From Neptuniibacter sp. (GTDB lineage: Bacteria > Pseudomonadota > Gammaproteobacteria > Pseudomonadales > Balneatricaceae): DNA of 6,665 nt. Within the stretch, counting starts at the first letter, position 1. Each line of letters starts with the position of its first letter. Under the pieces are notes generated by a model. The model did no database searches and was not told the DNA's origin. It saw nothing but the letters and a program-made list of their open reading frames with translations. Location: NCBI GenBank assembly GCA_030149405.1, contig JASBRM010000068.1, positions 1 to 6,665 on the forward strand, read 5' to 3'. Shown piece after piece: positions 1 through 5,126 of the stretch. A program made the position numbers and the translations under genes.

Positions 1-674
1 AGATTGATGGTTCTAGCACTTCGCGCATAACCAAAAACATTTCCGTTCTTTCAGGAGTATTTGATTCTATCGATGAATTAAATATCTTAACAGGTGATGC
101 CAAGTTTGATCCGAGTGAAATGGATGTTGAGGTTTCTAGCAAAGACAAAAGTAAAAATATAACGGTAACCTATGAGCCTATTAGGAAAAGCGACAATTTG
201 ATCGGCGGAATAGTTACTTTTACACCACCATTGTCTTCAGGAGACAGTGTTACTTTTACAAGAACTCATAAATATCAGCCAGGTGCATATTTTATGACTT
301 ATGAGTTAGTAGCAGAACAGCTAAAAACTAAAACTTGGGGACTAAATGAAGCCAAAGAGTTTACAGGTGTAAAAATAGATCACGAGACAAAAAATGTCCA
401 TATTCATCTAACTTTTCCAGCTAATTACCCTATAACTGGGGGAGAATTATGGGATACGTTGGTTGGATATTCTAGCAAACGTTCTCAGCAGGAATATAAG
501 AGAGTTTCTGAATTAAATACGTTCAAGCATGGTTATAATGCAAAAGGGGAACAATTCGCCGAATTGACTGTTCCCAATCCTGCAACCAACGTCATGTATT
601 GTATAAAGTGGTCTCCACCAACTAAAAATAAGTTTGAAGAGATGATAGCTAACAAACAAATCAACGCGGACTAA
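1..674 (+). CDS. C-terminal part of an unrecognised beta-strand-rich protein (5' partial)
   Basis: The reading frame is open from the left edge (first full codon at 3) to TAA at 672-674, giving 223 residues in the window. An ATG at 120 exists, but the frame upstream of it is open and protein-like (DGSSTSRITKNISVLSGVFD), and no convincing ribosome site precedes 120, so the true start probably lies outside the window. The visible part has no transmembrane segment, signal peptide or known catalytic motif. It alternates hydrophobic and polar residues as in beta-strands, with a 'PPLSSGDSVTFTRTHKY' turn and a 'VPNPATNVMYCIKWSPP' strand near the C-terminus, suggesting a beta-sandwich ligand- or protein-binding domain at the end of a larger protein. 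I do not recognise the family and assign no function. It is AT-rich like the following operon, but a hairpin and 336 bases separate them, so co-transcription is unlikely. Confidence 0.7.
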   Translation, partial: IDGSSTSRITKNISVLSGVFDSIDELNILTGDAKFDPSEMDVEVSSKDKSKNITVTYEPIRKSDNLIGGIVTFTPPLSSGDSVTFTRTHKYQPGAYFMTYELVAEQLKTKTWGLNEAKEFTGVKIDHETKNVHIHLTFPANYPITGGELWDTLVGYSSKRSQQEYKRVSELNTFKHGYNAKGEQFAELTVPNPATNVMYCIKWSPPTKNKFEEMIANKQINAD

Positions 675-680
675 AAAAGC

Positions 681-713
681 TTGGCTAAGCTCGTACCTCG
701 CTTTTATAGCCAA
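681..713 (+). terminator. Possible terminator hairpin after the partial beta-rich gene
   Basis: TTGGCT at 681-686 can pair with AGCCAA at 708-713, and AAGC at 687-690 with GCTT at 700-703, leaving a four-base bulge (704-707) and a nine-base loop. It begins 6 bases after the stop codon. The following ACTTTATT is T-rich but not a clean T-run, so this is an imperfect intrinsic terminator at best. Confidence 0.45.
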
Positions 714-750
714 ACTTTATTAGCCTATTACTTGGTTATTATGTGTCAAT

Positions 751-777
751 GGATAATTGGGGGTCAGAGTTAAATTT
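751..777. repeat. Sequence tag resembling RAYT/REP-element flanks
   Basis: The stretch containing GGATAATT and GGGGTCAGAGTTAAATTT resembles a short sequence that, from general knowledge, often borders REP-associated tyrosine transposase (Y1, IS200-like) genes in gammaproteobacteria. No transposase frame is present in the window, so it would be a remnant or a non-autonomous end. Recognition is from memory of the motif and was not checked against a database. Confidence 0.4.
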
Positions 778-802
778 CCAAACCTTCCCACTGGGGTTTA
801 AA

Positions 803-841
803 AGCTTTTCCTAGCCACTAGCAGCGGCGCAGCCGCGTTCT
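803..841 (+). repeat. 39-base dispersed repeat, left copy (REP-like triloop hairpin)
   Basis: This segment matches 2939-2977 in the same orientation at 37 of 39 positions, differing only at 813 (A/G) and 830 (C/A). Its core is a perfect hairpin, GCGGC at 824-828 and GCCGC at 832-836, closed by a GCA triloop. One of the two differences falls inside the loop and leaves the stem intact. CTAG occurs at 811-814, 818-821 and just beyond at 847-850. It is non-coding and REP-like in character. With the right copy it brackets the GMC dehydrogenase operon. Confidence 0.85.
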
Positions 842-849
842 CGTCACTA

Positions 850-900
850 GTAGCGAAGCGTGCTGCCTGAAAGGCCCACTCGTAGCGAAGCGTGCTGCCT
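850..900 (+). repeat. Two 19-base direct repeats with 32-base period
   Basis: The 19-mer GTAGCGAAGCGTGCTGCCT occurs identically at 850-868 and 882-900, with 13 bases between the copies. It follows the 39-base repeat and appears to be a modular extension of the same element: the right-hand element (2987-3010) also contains AGCGTGCT preceded by TAGTAGC, but with a different hairpin between them. Confidence 0.8.
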
Positions 901-990
901 TAAGGTATATTTTACTTACCGGGAACATGGAAGTTGCAGTAGCCTTATCTGTTCACTCCCTGCTATCTTTTATCCCGTCATTTTGAAAAT

Positions 991-1005
991 CTCAAATGGA
1001 TTGAG
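991..1005 (+). promoter_or_regulatory. Small inverted repeat just before the GMC start codon
   Basis: CTCAA (991-995) and TTGAG (1001-1005) form a 5-base stem around the loop ATGGA. The only Shine-Dalgarno-like bases near the start (GGA, 998-1000) sit in that loop, 10 bases before the ATG at 1011. This could present or modulate the ribosome site, but five pairs is weak and may be chance. Confidence 0.2.
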
Positions 1006-1010
1006 TTTAA

Positions 1011-2462
1011 ATGAACAATTTCAATGTAGTCAGCCCCGATAGTCTTAAGGATAAGTACGAACTCATCGTCATCGGCACAGGTTTTGGTTCTTCTTTTTTT
1101 CTACTTGAGACTTTAAAAACTATTACTGGGCCCATTCTCGTTCTGGAATGGGGTGGTTTTAATTCCTGGGAAAAACAACTAGAAACTCAACAAAATGGTA
1201 GTTTCACTTACGAAGAAACGTATTTGAACAAGAGTGAGAAGCCCTGGAACACAACCATTGGATTCGGCGGTGGTACTAACTGCTGGTTTGGTCAAACCCC
1301 ACGTTTTCATCCAAATGATTTTAAAACAAAATCTCTATACGGTGTCGGGAAAGACTGGCCTATAAGCTATTTTGAATTAGAACCATTTTATTGCGAAGCT
1401 GAAACCATCATGTCTATTTCTGGTGATAATGACATGACGGAAGAAATACCTCGAAGCTGCCCTTTCCCACAACCTGCTCATAATGGCTCAAAAATAGATA
1501 AGGTCATGAAAAAAGCCATGCCAACCAAGCATTTTATTGCGCCTACAGCCAGAGCAAGGGTAAATACAGACGATAGGCCGGCTTGCTGCTCAAGTCACAA
1601 ATGCAATTTTTGTCCCGTGCAAGCGAAATTTACTGCAATCAATGGCTTCAAAAATGTTTACACTGCTGCAAATGTCGACATTTGCTTTGAATCCGAGGTG
1701 ATCAGCCTCAACAGCCAGAACGATATTATTTCCAGTGTGAAATTTAAGAACTCTTCTAAAGAATACACTGTAGAAGGTGAGTCGTTTATTTTAGGTGCCA
1801 ACGGTATTCAAAGCCCGGCTATTCTTCTCCGCTCAAATCTTGACTATGCTGCGACAGGTAAAGGCCTTCATGAACAATTATGCCTGAAGGCAGAAGTCTA
1901 TCTCGATGGGCTAGAAAATTTTGGTGGGAGTACGATCTCAACGGGTATCAATTATTCTTTGAATGATGGGGACTTCCGGAAAAACCACGCTTCCTGTTTG
2001 ATTAATTTCGAGAATAGTTGGACTTATGGTCTGAGAAAAGAATATGGCCGTTGGAGAGAAACTCTTCCACTCAACATAGTTGCTGAAGATCTTCGCCAAG
2101 ATAGCAACTACGTCACCATTGACCCTCAATCCGGTAGAGCTGTAACTAAACACGATTCAGCTTCATCTTATGGGTATAAGGGCATCGAAAATGCGTTTAA
2201 AGAGTTACCTAATATCCTTTCAGCGTTACCTGTAGAAGCAATTTTCAAACGCGGGATGCGAAATTCAGAATCCCATGTTCAAGGGACATTACATATGGGG
2301 CCTGAGGACAACGACTCTGTTGTTGATTTGAATCAGGTTCACCATAGATACAGAAACTTGGTTGTAGTGGGTTCTTCTGTCTTCCCTTCATGCTCTACTG
2401 CAAACCCCAGTCTAACCGTGGCCGCTCTCTCTATCAGAGCTGCTAGAAACTATTTTAAATAG
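1011..2462 (+). CDS. GMC-family FAD dehydrogenase, large catalytic subunit (glucose/fructose/gluconate dehydrogenase type)
   Basis: This 483-residue flavoprotein probably oxidises a sugar, sugar acid or alcohol in the periplasm; the substrate cannot be read. An N-terminal Rossmann motif (IGTGFGSS, 21-28) binds FAD ADP, and GFGGGTNCWFG (84-94) followed by R98 and DF is the GMC flavin-contact region. SHVQGTLHMG (421-430) and STANPSLT (462-469) are the C-terminal signatures; H422 and N465 fit the catalytic His and its Asn partner. ACCSSHKCNFC (191-201) is a CCx4Cx2C cluster resembling the CCx4Cx3C motif that binds a [3Fe-4S] cluster in FAD-dependent glucose dehydrogenase, indicating electron transfer beyond the flavin. 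It has no signal peptide, as expected if the Tat-signal partner encoded 9 bases downstream carries it across the membrane. It is somewhat shorter than the usual 530-590 residues. A TAA lies directly before the ATG, fixing the earliest possible start; the ribosome site is weak. Confidence 0.9.
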   Translation: MNNFNVVSPDSLKDKYELIVIGTGFGSSFFLLETLKTITGPILVLEWGGFNSWEKQLETQQNGSFTYEETYLNKSEKPWNTTIGFGGGTNCWFGQTPRFHPNDFKTKSLYGVGKDWPISYFELEPFYCEAETIMSISGDNDMTEEIPRSCPFPQPAHNGSKIDKVMKKAMPTKHFIAPTARARVNTDDRPACCSSHKCNFCPVQAKFTAINGFKNVYTAANVDICFESEVISLNSQNDIISSVKFKNSSKEYTVEGESFILGANGIQSPAILLRSNLDYAATGKGLHEQLCLKAEVYLDGLENFGGSTISTGINYSLNDGDFRKNHASCLINFENSWTYGLRKEYGRWRETLPLNIVAEDLRQDSNYVTIDPQSGRAVTKHDSASSYGYKGIENAFKELPNILSALPVEAIFKRGMRNSESHVQGTLHMGPEDNDSVVDLNQVHHRYRNLVVVGSSVFPSCSTANPSLTVAALSIRAARNYFK

Positions 2463-2464
2463 GG
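2461..2464 (+). promoter_or_regulatory. Ribosome binding site of the Tat-signal subunit, overlapping the GMC stop
   Basis: AGGG at 2461-2464 shares its first two bases with the TAG stop of the GMC gene and lies 7 bases before the ATG at 2472. The arrangement favours translational coupling of the two subunits and supports this start. Confidence 0.55.
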
Positions 2465-2471
2465 CTCTATC

Positions 2472-2885
2472 ATGAAGATATCAAGAAGAAATTTCTTACT
2501 ACTGGGAAGTGGCACCCTGGTCCTATCTGGAATTGGACTCACTTACTCTAGTAAAGAAAATTTCCTGCAGGAACGGTTGCATAAAATGTTGGGGGATTTT
2601 GATATTTCGGACAGTGACTTCAAGCGATTCAATGAGCATTTTAGGTCTTTTATATCCGAAAATCGTTATGATCGTTACCATACGATGATTCAGTTAGAAA
2701 AATTTACGATTAATGGGAATGTCGATCCCCTTAAGATAAATGAAAGAATAGATAAGTGGGATAGGCGCCTGGTTACTCAGTTCATAACCTCAACTGATTA
2801 TCTAGAAAGGCAAGGTGAAAAAGTTAGGTTCATAGGAGCATACCTCCCTTGCAGAAACCCCTTTGCTGATTATTCCTTCGCTTGA
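2472..2885 (+). CDS. Tat-signal small subunit of the GMC dehydrogenase (gluconate 2-dehydrogenase subunit 3-like)
   Basis: This 137-residue protein begins with a textbook twin-arginine signal, SRRNFLL (residues 4-10, R5 R6), followed by a hydrophobic stretch to about residue 24. Position directly after the GMC gene (9-base gap), size and the 'FITSTDY...PCRNPFADYS' C-terminal region (104-135) fit the small gamma subunits of FAD-dependent glucose, fructose, sorbitol and gluconate dehydrogenases. In those complexes the subunit provides the Tat signal, assists maturation and escorts the signal-less catalytic subunit to the periplasm. The match is by context and a few residues rather than a strong motif. 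It is shorter than the roughly 165-185 residues usual for these subunits; the shortfall seems spread through the middle, not a visible truncation. C127 is the only cysteine. No haem motif (CxxCH) is present here or in the GMC subunit. Confidence 0.75.
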   Translation: MKISRRNFLLLGSGTLVLSGIGLTYSSKENFLQERLHKMLGDFDISDSDFKRFNEHFRSFISENRYDRYHTMIQLEKFTINGNVDPLKINERIDKWDRRLVTQFITSTDYLERQGEKVRFIGAYLPCRNPFADYSFA

Positions 2886-2894
2886 AACGAAGGA
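2874..2894 (+). terminator. Hairpin spanning the end of the small-subunit gene
   Basis: TCCTTCG (2874-2880) and CGAAGGA (2888-2894) form a perfect 7-base stem with a 7-base loop containing the TGA stop at 2883-2885. Only two T residues follow, so it is not a classical intrinsic terminator; it could still protect the 3' end of the message or aid termination. Confidence 0.35.
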
Positions 2895-2938
2895 TTAACG
2901 TTTGAGTTAAACTCCGATTCTTTCATCCCTGCTTTTAT

Positions 2939-2977
2939 AGCTTTTCCTGGCCACTAGCAGCGGCGAAGCCGCGTTCT
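2939..2977 (+). repeat. 39-base dispersed repeat, right copy (REP-like triloop hairpin)
   Basis: This is the second copy of the repeat at 803-841, in the same orientation and 37/39 identical. The core hairpin is GCGGC (2960-2964), loop GAA, GCCGC (2968-2972), flanked by CTAG at 2954-2957 and 2976-2979, which could lengthen the structure. It lies 53 bases after the small-subunit gene. An 11-mer leading into it (GCTTTTATAGC, 2931-2941) also occurs at 700-710, within the terminator-like hairpin on the left. Confidence 0.85.
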
Positions 2978-2988
2978 AGCTCCTAGTA

Positions 2989-3005
2989 GCTGCCCAAAGG
3001 GCAGC
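2989..3005. repeat. Second triloop hairpin of the right repeat element, next to the barrel gene stop
   Basis: GCTGCCC (2989-2995) and GGGCAGC (2999-3005) form a perfect 7-base stem around an AAA loop. It lies 10 bases from the minus-strand stop codon of the outer-membrane protein gene (3016-3018), between the two convergent operons. No T-run follows on either strand, so it is more likely a REP-type mRNA 3'-end stabiliser or barrier than a standard terminator. Confidence 0.6.
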
Positions 3006-3015
3006 GTGCTCGGCG

Positions 3016-4326
3016 CTAATAACTGAACCTAACCCTCGCATAAATATTTGAAGCGCGCTCAAACTGTCCAAAAAACGTATGAGCGTCCGCGCCGCCGAAG
3101 AAGTTCCCCCCAACCGTCAAACTGAGTTGATCATTAAACCGGTACTTCGCCGAAGGACGGTGGTAGTAGTCCTGATCTGTTGGTGAGTAGAAGCTAAACC
3201 AGCTTAGGGTCAGGTTATCCTGCATGGCACGGTAGGTCAGGCGCATGGTCCAGAGGGAGCGGTTTTCGTCCGGGCGGTATGGGCTGTTGCCGTCATTAGC
3301 CGCTAGGGCTTCGTAGTCCTGAATATGTTCAAGGTAGTATTGTAACCCCAGCGTGAGCTTAGGGATCAGTTCCTGCTCGTAGCCGACCAGAAAACGTAAC
3401 TGGTTGTTGGGTAGCAGTGGATCGTTGCCGACATCATCTGTGCCGTTGTACCAGGCAAATTCGGTATGGCCAATACCGCTGGCAATATTGGTTCGTAGGC
3501 TTGCGCCTAGAACATTCAGGCGGCTGAAGTACGGCTGCATTGAGCTGTTGATCGCATTGGGTTGTTTCCAGAAACCGCGATAACCATAGAGCGCCCATTC
3601 GGTGCTGCTACTGCCCAGAAGTGAAGTTGTTCCGTACAGGCGTGCTGCAAATTCACCGTCGGAGAAAGATTCGCTGGGCTCTTCTGGTACAACCTTTCCG
3701 GCTGGTGCTGAGACCTGTGAAGCAGCCAACGGTGAGAAGTAGGAAAAACGTTCGCCTTCGATAAATTCATCGTGGGTGAATACCGGAGTCCAGACTAAAT
3801 CCAGATTGGTATTTTCGGCATAGATTGACCACTTCACACTGGTGGATGGGGCTTTCAGATACTCGTCATCTCTGCCGGAGAAAAACGAGACCCAGTCTTT
3901 CGCGAACAGATCGTTCAAGAACAACAGGTCACCGGTACCCCAGGTAAGGACCTGATGCCCTACCCGCATATCGATATTGTCAGTCAGGGAGAATTCAGCC
4001 ACGGCTTCACGAAGGTTGAGTCGGAGGCCGTTATCGCCACCATCGGCGGCATCTGTATACAGGTCCAGCTTTCCACTCAGGCGGGTTTCGCCAAGATATG
4101 TTTCAGATTCCAAACGTGCGCGTATCTCTGCCAGGGTCAGGTTATCATCAGTTAATGCAGGATCTGAAGCGGTTCGACCGCCTAAAGCACCTTCAATAAA
4201 ACCATGCAGAACCGGGCCGCTCTCTTCCTCATCACTCCAGGCATCATCTCCCCAGCCATCTTCAGCATGAGCCAACTGGGCAGTCAGCATTAGAGCCAGC
4301 AGTGATGCGTTTAAACCTGTACGCAT
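3016..4326 (-). CDS. Outer-membrane beta-barrel protein of the RND/LolA-like operon (DUF1302-like)
   Basis: With the start at 4326 the protein has 436 residues. A signal peptide (MRTGLNASLLALMLTAQLAHA, cleavage after A21) leads to a short acidic, Trp-containing segment (DGWGDDAWSDEEE) and then amphipathic beta-strands to the end, finishing with RVRFSY, whose terminal aromatic fits the beta-signal read by the Bam machinery. 'RLNLREAVAEFSL...MRVGHQVLTWGTGDLLFLND' resembles the DUF1302-type porin-like barrels encoded beside RND transporters and LolA-like proteins; I place it by that resemblance and by context. It would form the outer-membrane station of a trans-envelope route, passing or receiving a hydrophobic cargo. 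An upstream in-frame ATG at 4347 adds MVEDKVI and overlaps the previous gene by 19 bases. I prefer 4326 because it leaves a 2-base gap and gives a normal positively charged signal-peptide start; neither has a strong ribosome site. Confidence 0.8.
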   Translation of the reverse strand: MRTGLNASLLALMLTAQLAHAEDGWGDDAWSDEEESGPVLHGFIEGALGGRTASDPALTDDNLTLAEIRARLESETYLGETRLSGKLDLYTDAADGGDNGLRLNLREAVAEFSLTDNIDMRVGHQVLTWGTGDLLFLNDLFAKDWVSFFSGRDDEYLKAPSTSVKWSIYAENTNLDLVWTPVFTHDEFIEGERFSYFSPLAASQVSAPAGKVVPEEPSESFSDGEFAARLYGTTSLLGSSSTEWALYGYRGFWKQPNAINSSMQPYFSRLNVLGASLRTNIASGIGHTEFAWYNGTDDVGNDPLLPNNQLRFLVGYEQELIPKLTLGLQYYLEHIQDYEALAANDGNSPYRPDENRSLWTMRLTYRAMQDNLTLSWFSFYSPTDQDYYHRPSAKYRFNDQLSLTVGGNFFGGADAHTFFGQFERASNIYARVRFSY

Positions 4327-4328
4327 AA

Positions 4329-5126
4329 TCACTTTATCTTCAACCATTCACGAGGTGGTTTACGCAATGAGCGCTCGGTAAATACGCTCTGTTCCATACC
4401 CAGATCGTATTTCTGGAAACGGAATTCCAGTGTCGTTGTTCCACCACTGCGCAGGTCTGATACCTGTGATTTGGTTACGGTTGGGTAACCCTGAATATCC
4501 TGACTCTCAAGTACCTCTACACGGCGGTAGAGCTCAGCGTTTTCATCCTGATATTCGATCTTTTCCGGAAGGAAAGTCTGTTTGTTGATCCATACCTGAT
4601 AACGGCTGAACTCGACACTGCTTGTGTCCAAAGGGGTATTCTCAACAATGTAATGAGAGCCAGTTGTCTCCAGCAGTACATGGCTGTCCTCTTCCGTGCC
4701 ACGGCCGGATACATCTTCATAGAAATAGTGGGCACCCACAAAGCTGGTACGTTTGTCACCCGCAGAGATGCGTTTCACCAGATCCAGTCCCGGCAGGTAT
4801 AACCAACGGTCATCGTCTTTGCCCGGCTTTTTCGCAACCAGAAATACGGTATTTCGCACATCGGCCGGACGGCTGAACACCACCAGAAAATCCTGCTCAC
4901 CACCCTCTTCCCGATCACGGCGCAAAATGGTGAACTGACGTTTCTGTTCACGTCCCTGCGCATCACGGATCAGCATACGCGCTTCAGAACGACCATCGAC
5001 ACCTGAGTAATAAGCCGCCAGGTTGGCTTTGGCGACGATCTCATTAGCATCGGTCAGATCCGTTGCTGAAACGACTGAACTGAATCCAAGCAGCAGGAAC
5101 AGTGAGAGGTTGATTAACTTACGCAT
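4329..5126 (-). CDS. Periplasmic LolA-like protein (outer membrane lipoprotein-sorting protein family)
   Basis: This 265-residue protein has a Sec signal peptide (MRKLINLSLFLLLGFSSVVSA, cleavage after A21) with no lipobox cysteine, so it should be soluble in the periplasm. The segment 'DDRWLYLPGLDLVKRIS' (about 104-120) followed by 'SFVGAHYFYEDVSGR' is characteristic of the LolA-like family annotated as outer membrane lipoprotein-sorting proteins, whose fold is an open beta-barrel half-shell that holds lipid chains. 'YQVWINKQTFLPEKIEY' is the usual later strand pair. Encoded between an RND transporter and an outer-membrane barrel, it probably shuttles a lipid or lipophilic molecule between them rather than replacing housekeeping LolA. 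Its start overlaps the transporter stop by 8 bases and is preceded by a strong ribosome site, fixing the start. The name reflects the fold family; lipoprotein sorting itself is not demonstrated. Confidence 0.85.
   Translation of the reverse strand: MRKLINLSLFLLLGFSSVVSATDLTDANEIVAKANLAAYYSGVDGRSEARMLIRDAQGREQKRQFTILRRDREEGGEQDFLVVFSRPADVRNTVFLVAKKPGKDDDRWLYLPGLDLVKRISAGDKRTSFVGAHYFYEDVSGRGTEEDSHVLLETTGSHYIVENTPLDTSSVEFSRYQVWINKQTFLPEKIEYQDENAELYRRVEVLESQDIQGYPTVTKSQVSDLRSGGTTTLEFRFQKYDLGMEQSVFTERSLRKPPREWLKIK

Larger units (their letters stand above)
675..1010. other. 336-base gene-free stretch with terminator, RAYT-type tag and repeats
   Basis: No credible gene lies here. In order it holds the terminator-like hairpin (681-713), a tag resembling those beside REP-associated transposases (751-777), a 39-base hairpin repeat (803-841), two 19-base direct repeats (850-868 and 882-900), and a leader of about 110 bases before the GMC gene. 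The leader must carry that operon's promoter, but I see no well-spaced -35/-10 pair. A 60-codon frame at 860-1042 runs through the repeat and into the GMC gene in another frame; it looks spurious. Confidence 0.7.

Noticed and set aside
120..122. ATG at 120 as the start of the first gene
   Set aside because: The frame stays open to the window edge with protein-like sequence and there is no good ribosome site, so an internal Met is more likely.
803..900. CRISPR array or integron attachment site
   Set aside because: There are only two identical 19-base units with one short spacer, no cas or integrase gene, and the structure fits a hairpin intergenic element better.
906..911. TATATT as a -10 box for the GMC operon
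   Set aside because: No reasonable -35 hexamer lies at 16-18 bases upstream; such AT-rich hexamers are common here by chance.
860..1042. 60-codon plus-strand frame starting inside the direct repeats
   Set aside because: It begins in repeat sequence, has no ribosome site, overlaps the start of the GMC gene in another frame, and its product has no protein-like pattern.
2989..3005. Classical intrinsic terminator for either convergent operon
   Set aside because: The stem is strong but no T-run follows on either strand.
3955..4270. Plus-strand frames of 66 and 97 codons opposite the barrel gene
   Set aside because: They are antisense to a well-supported gene, and their Ser/Arg/Pro-rich products are typical of shadow frames.
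4517..4966. Frames of 61-84 codons on both strands within the LolA-like gene
   Set aside because: The LolA-like frame has a signal peptide, family motifs and a strong ribosome site; the others are overlapping shadows.
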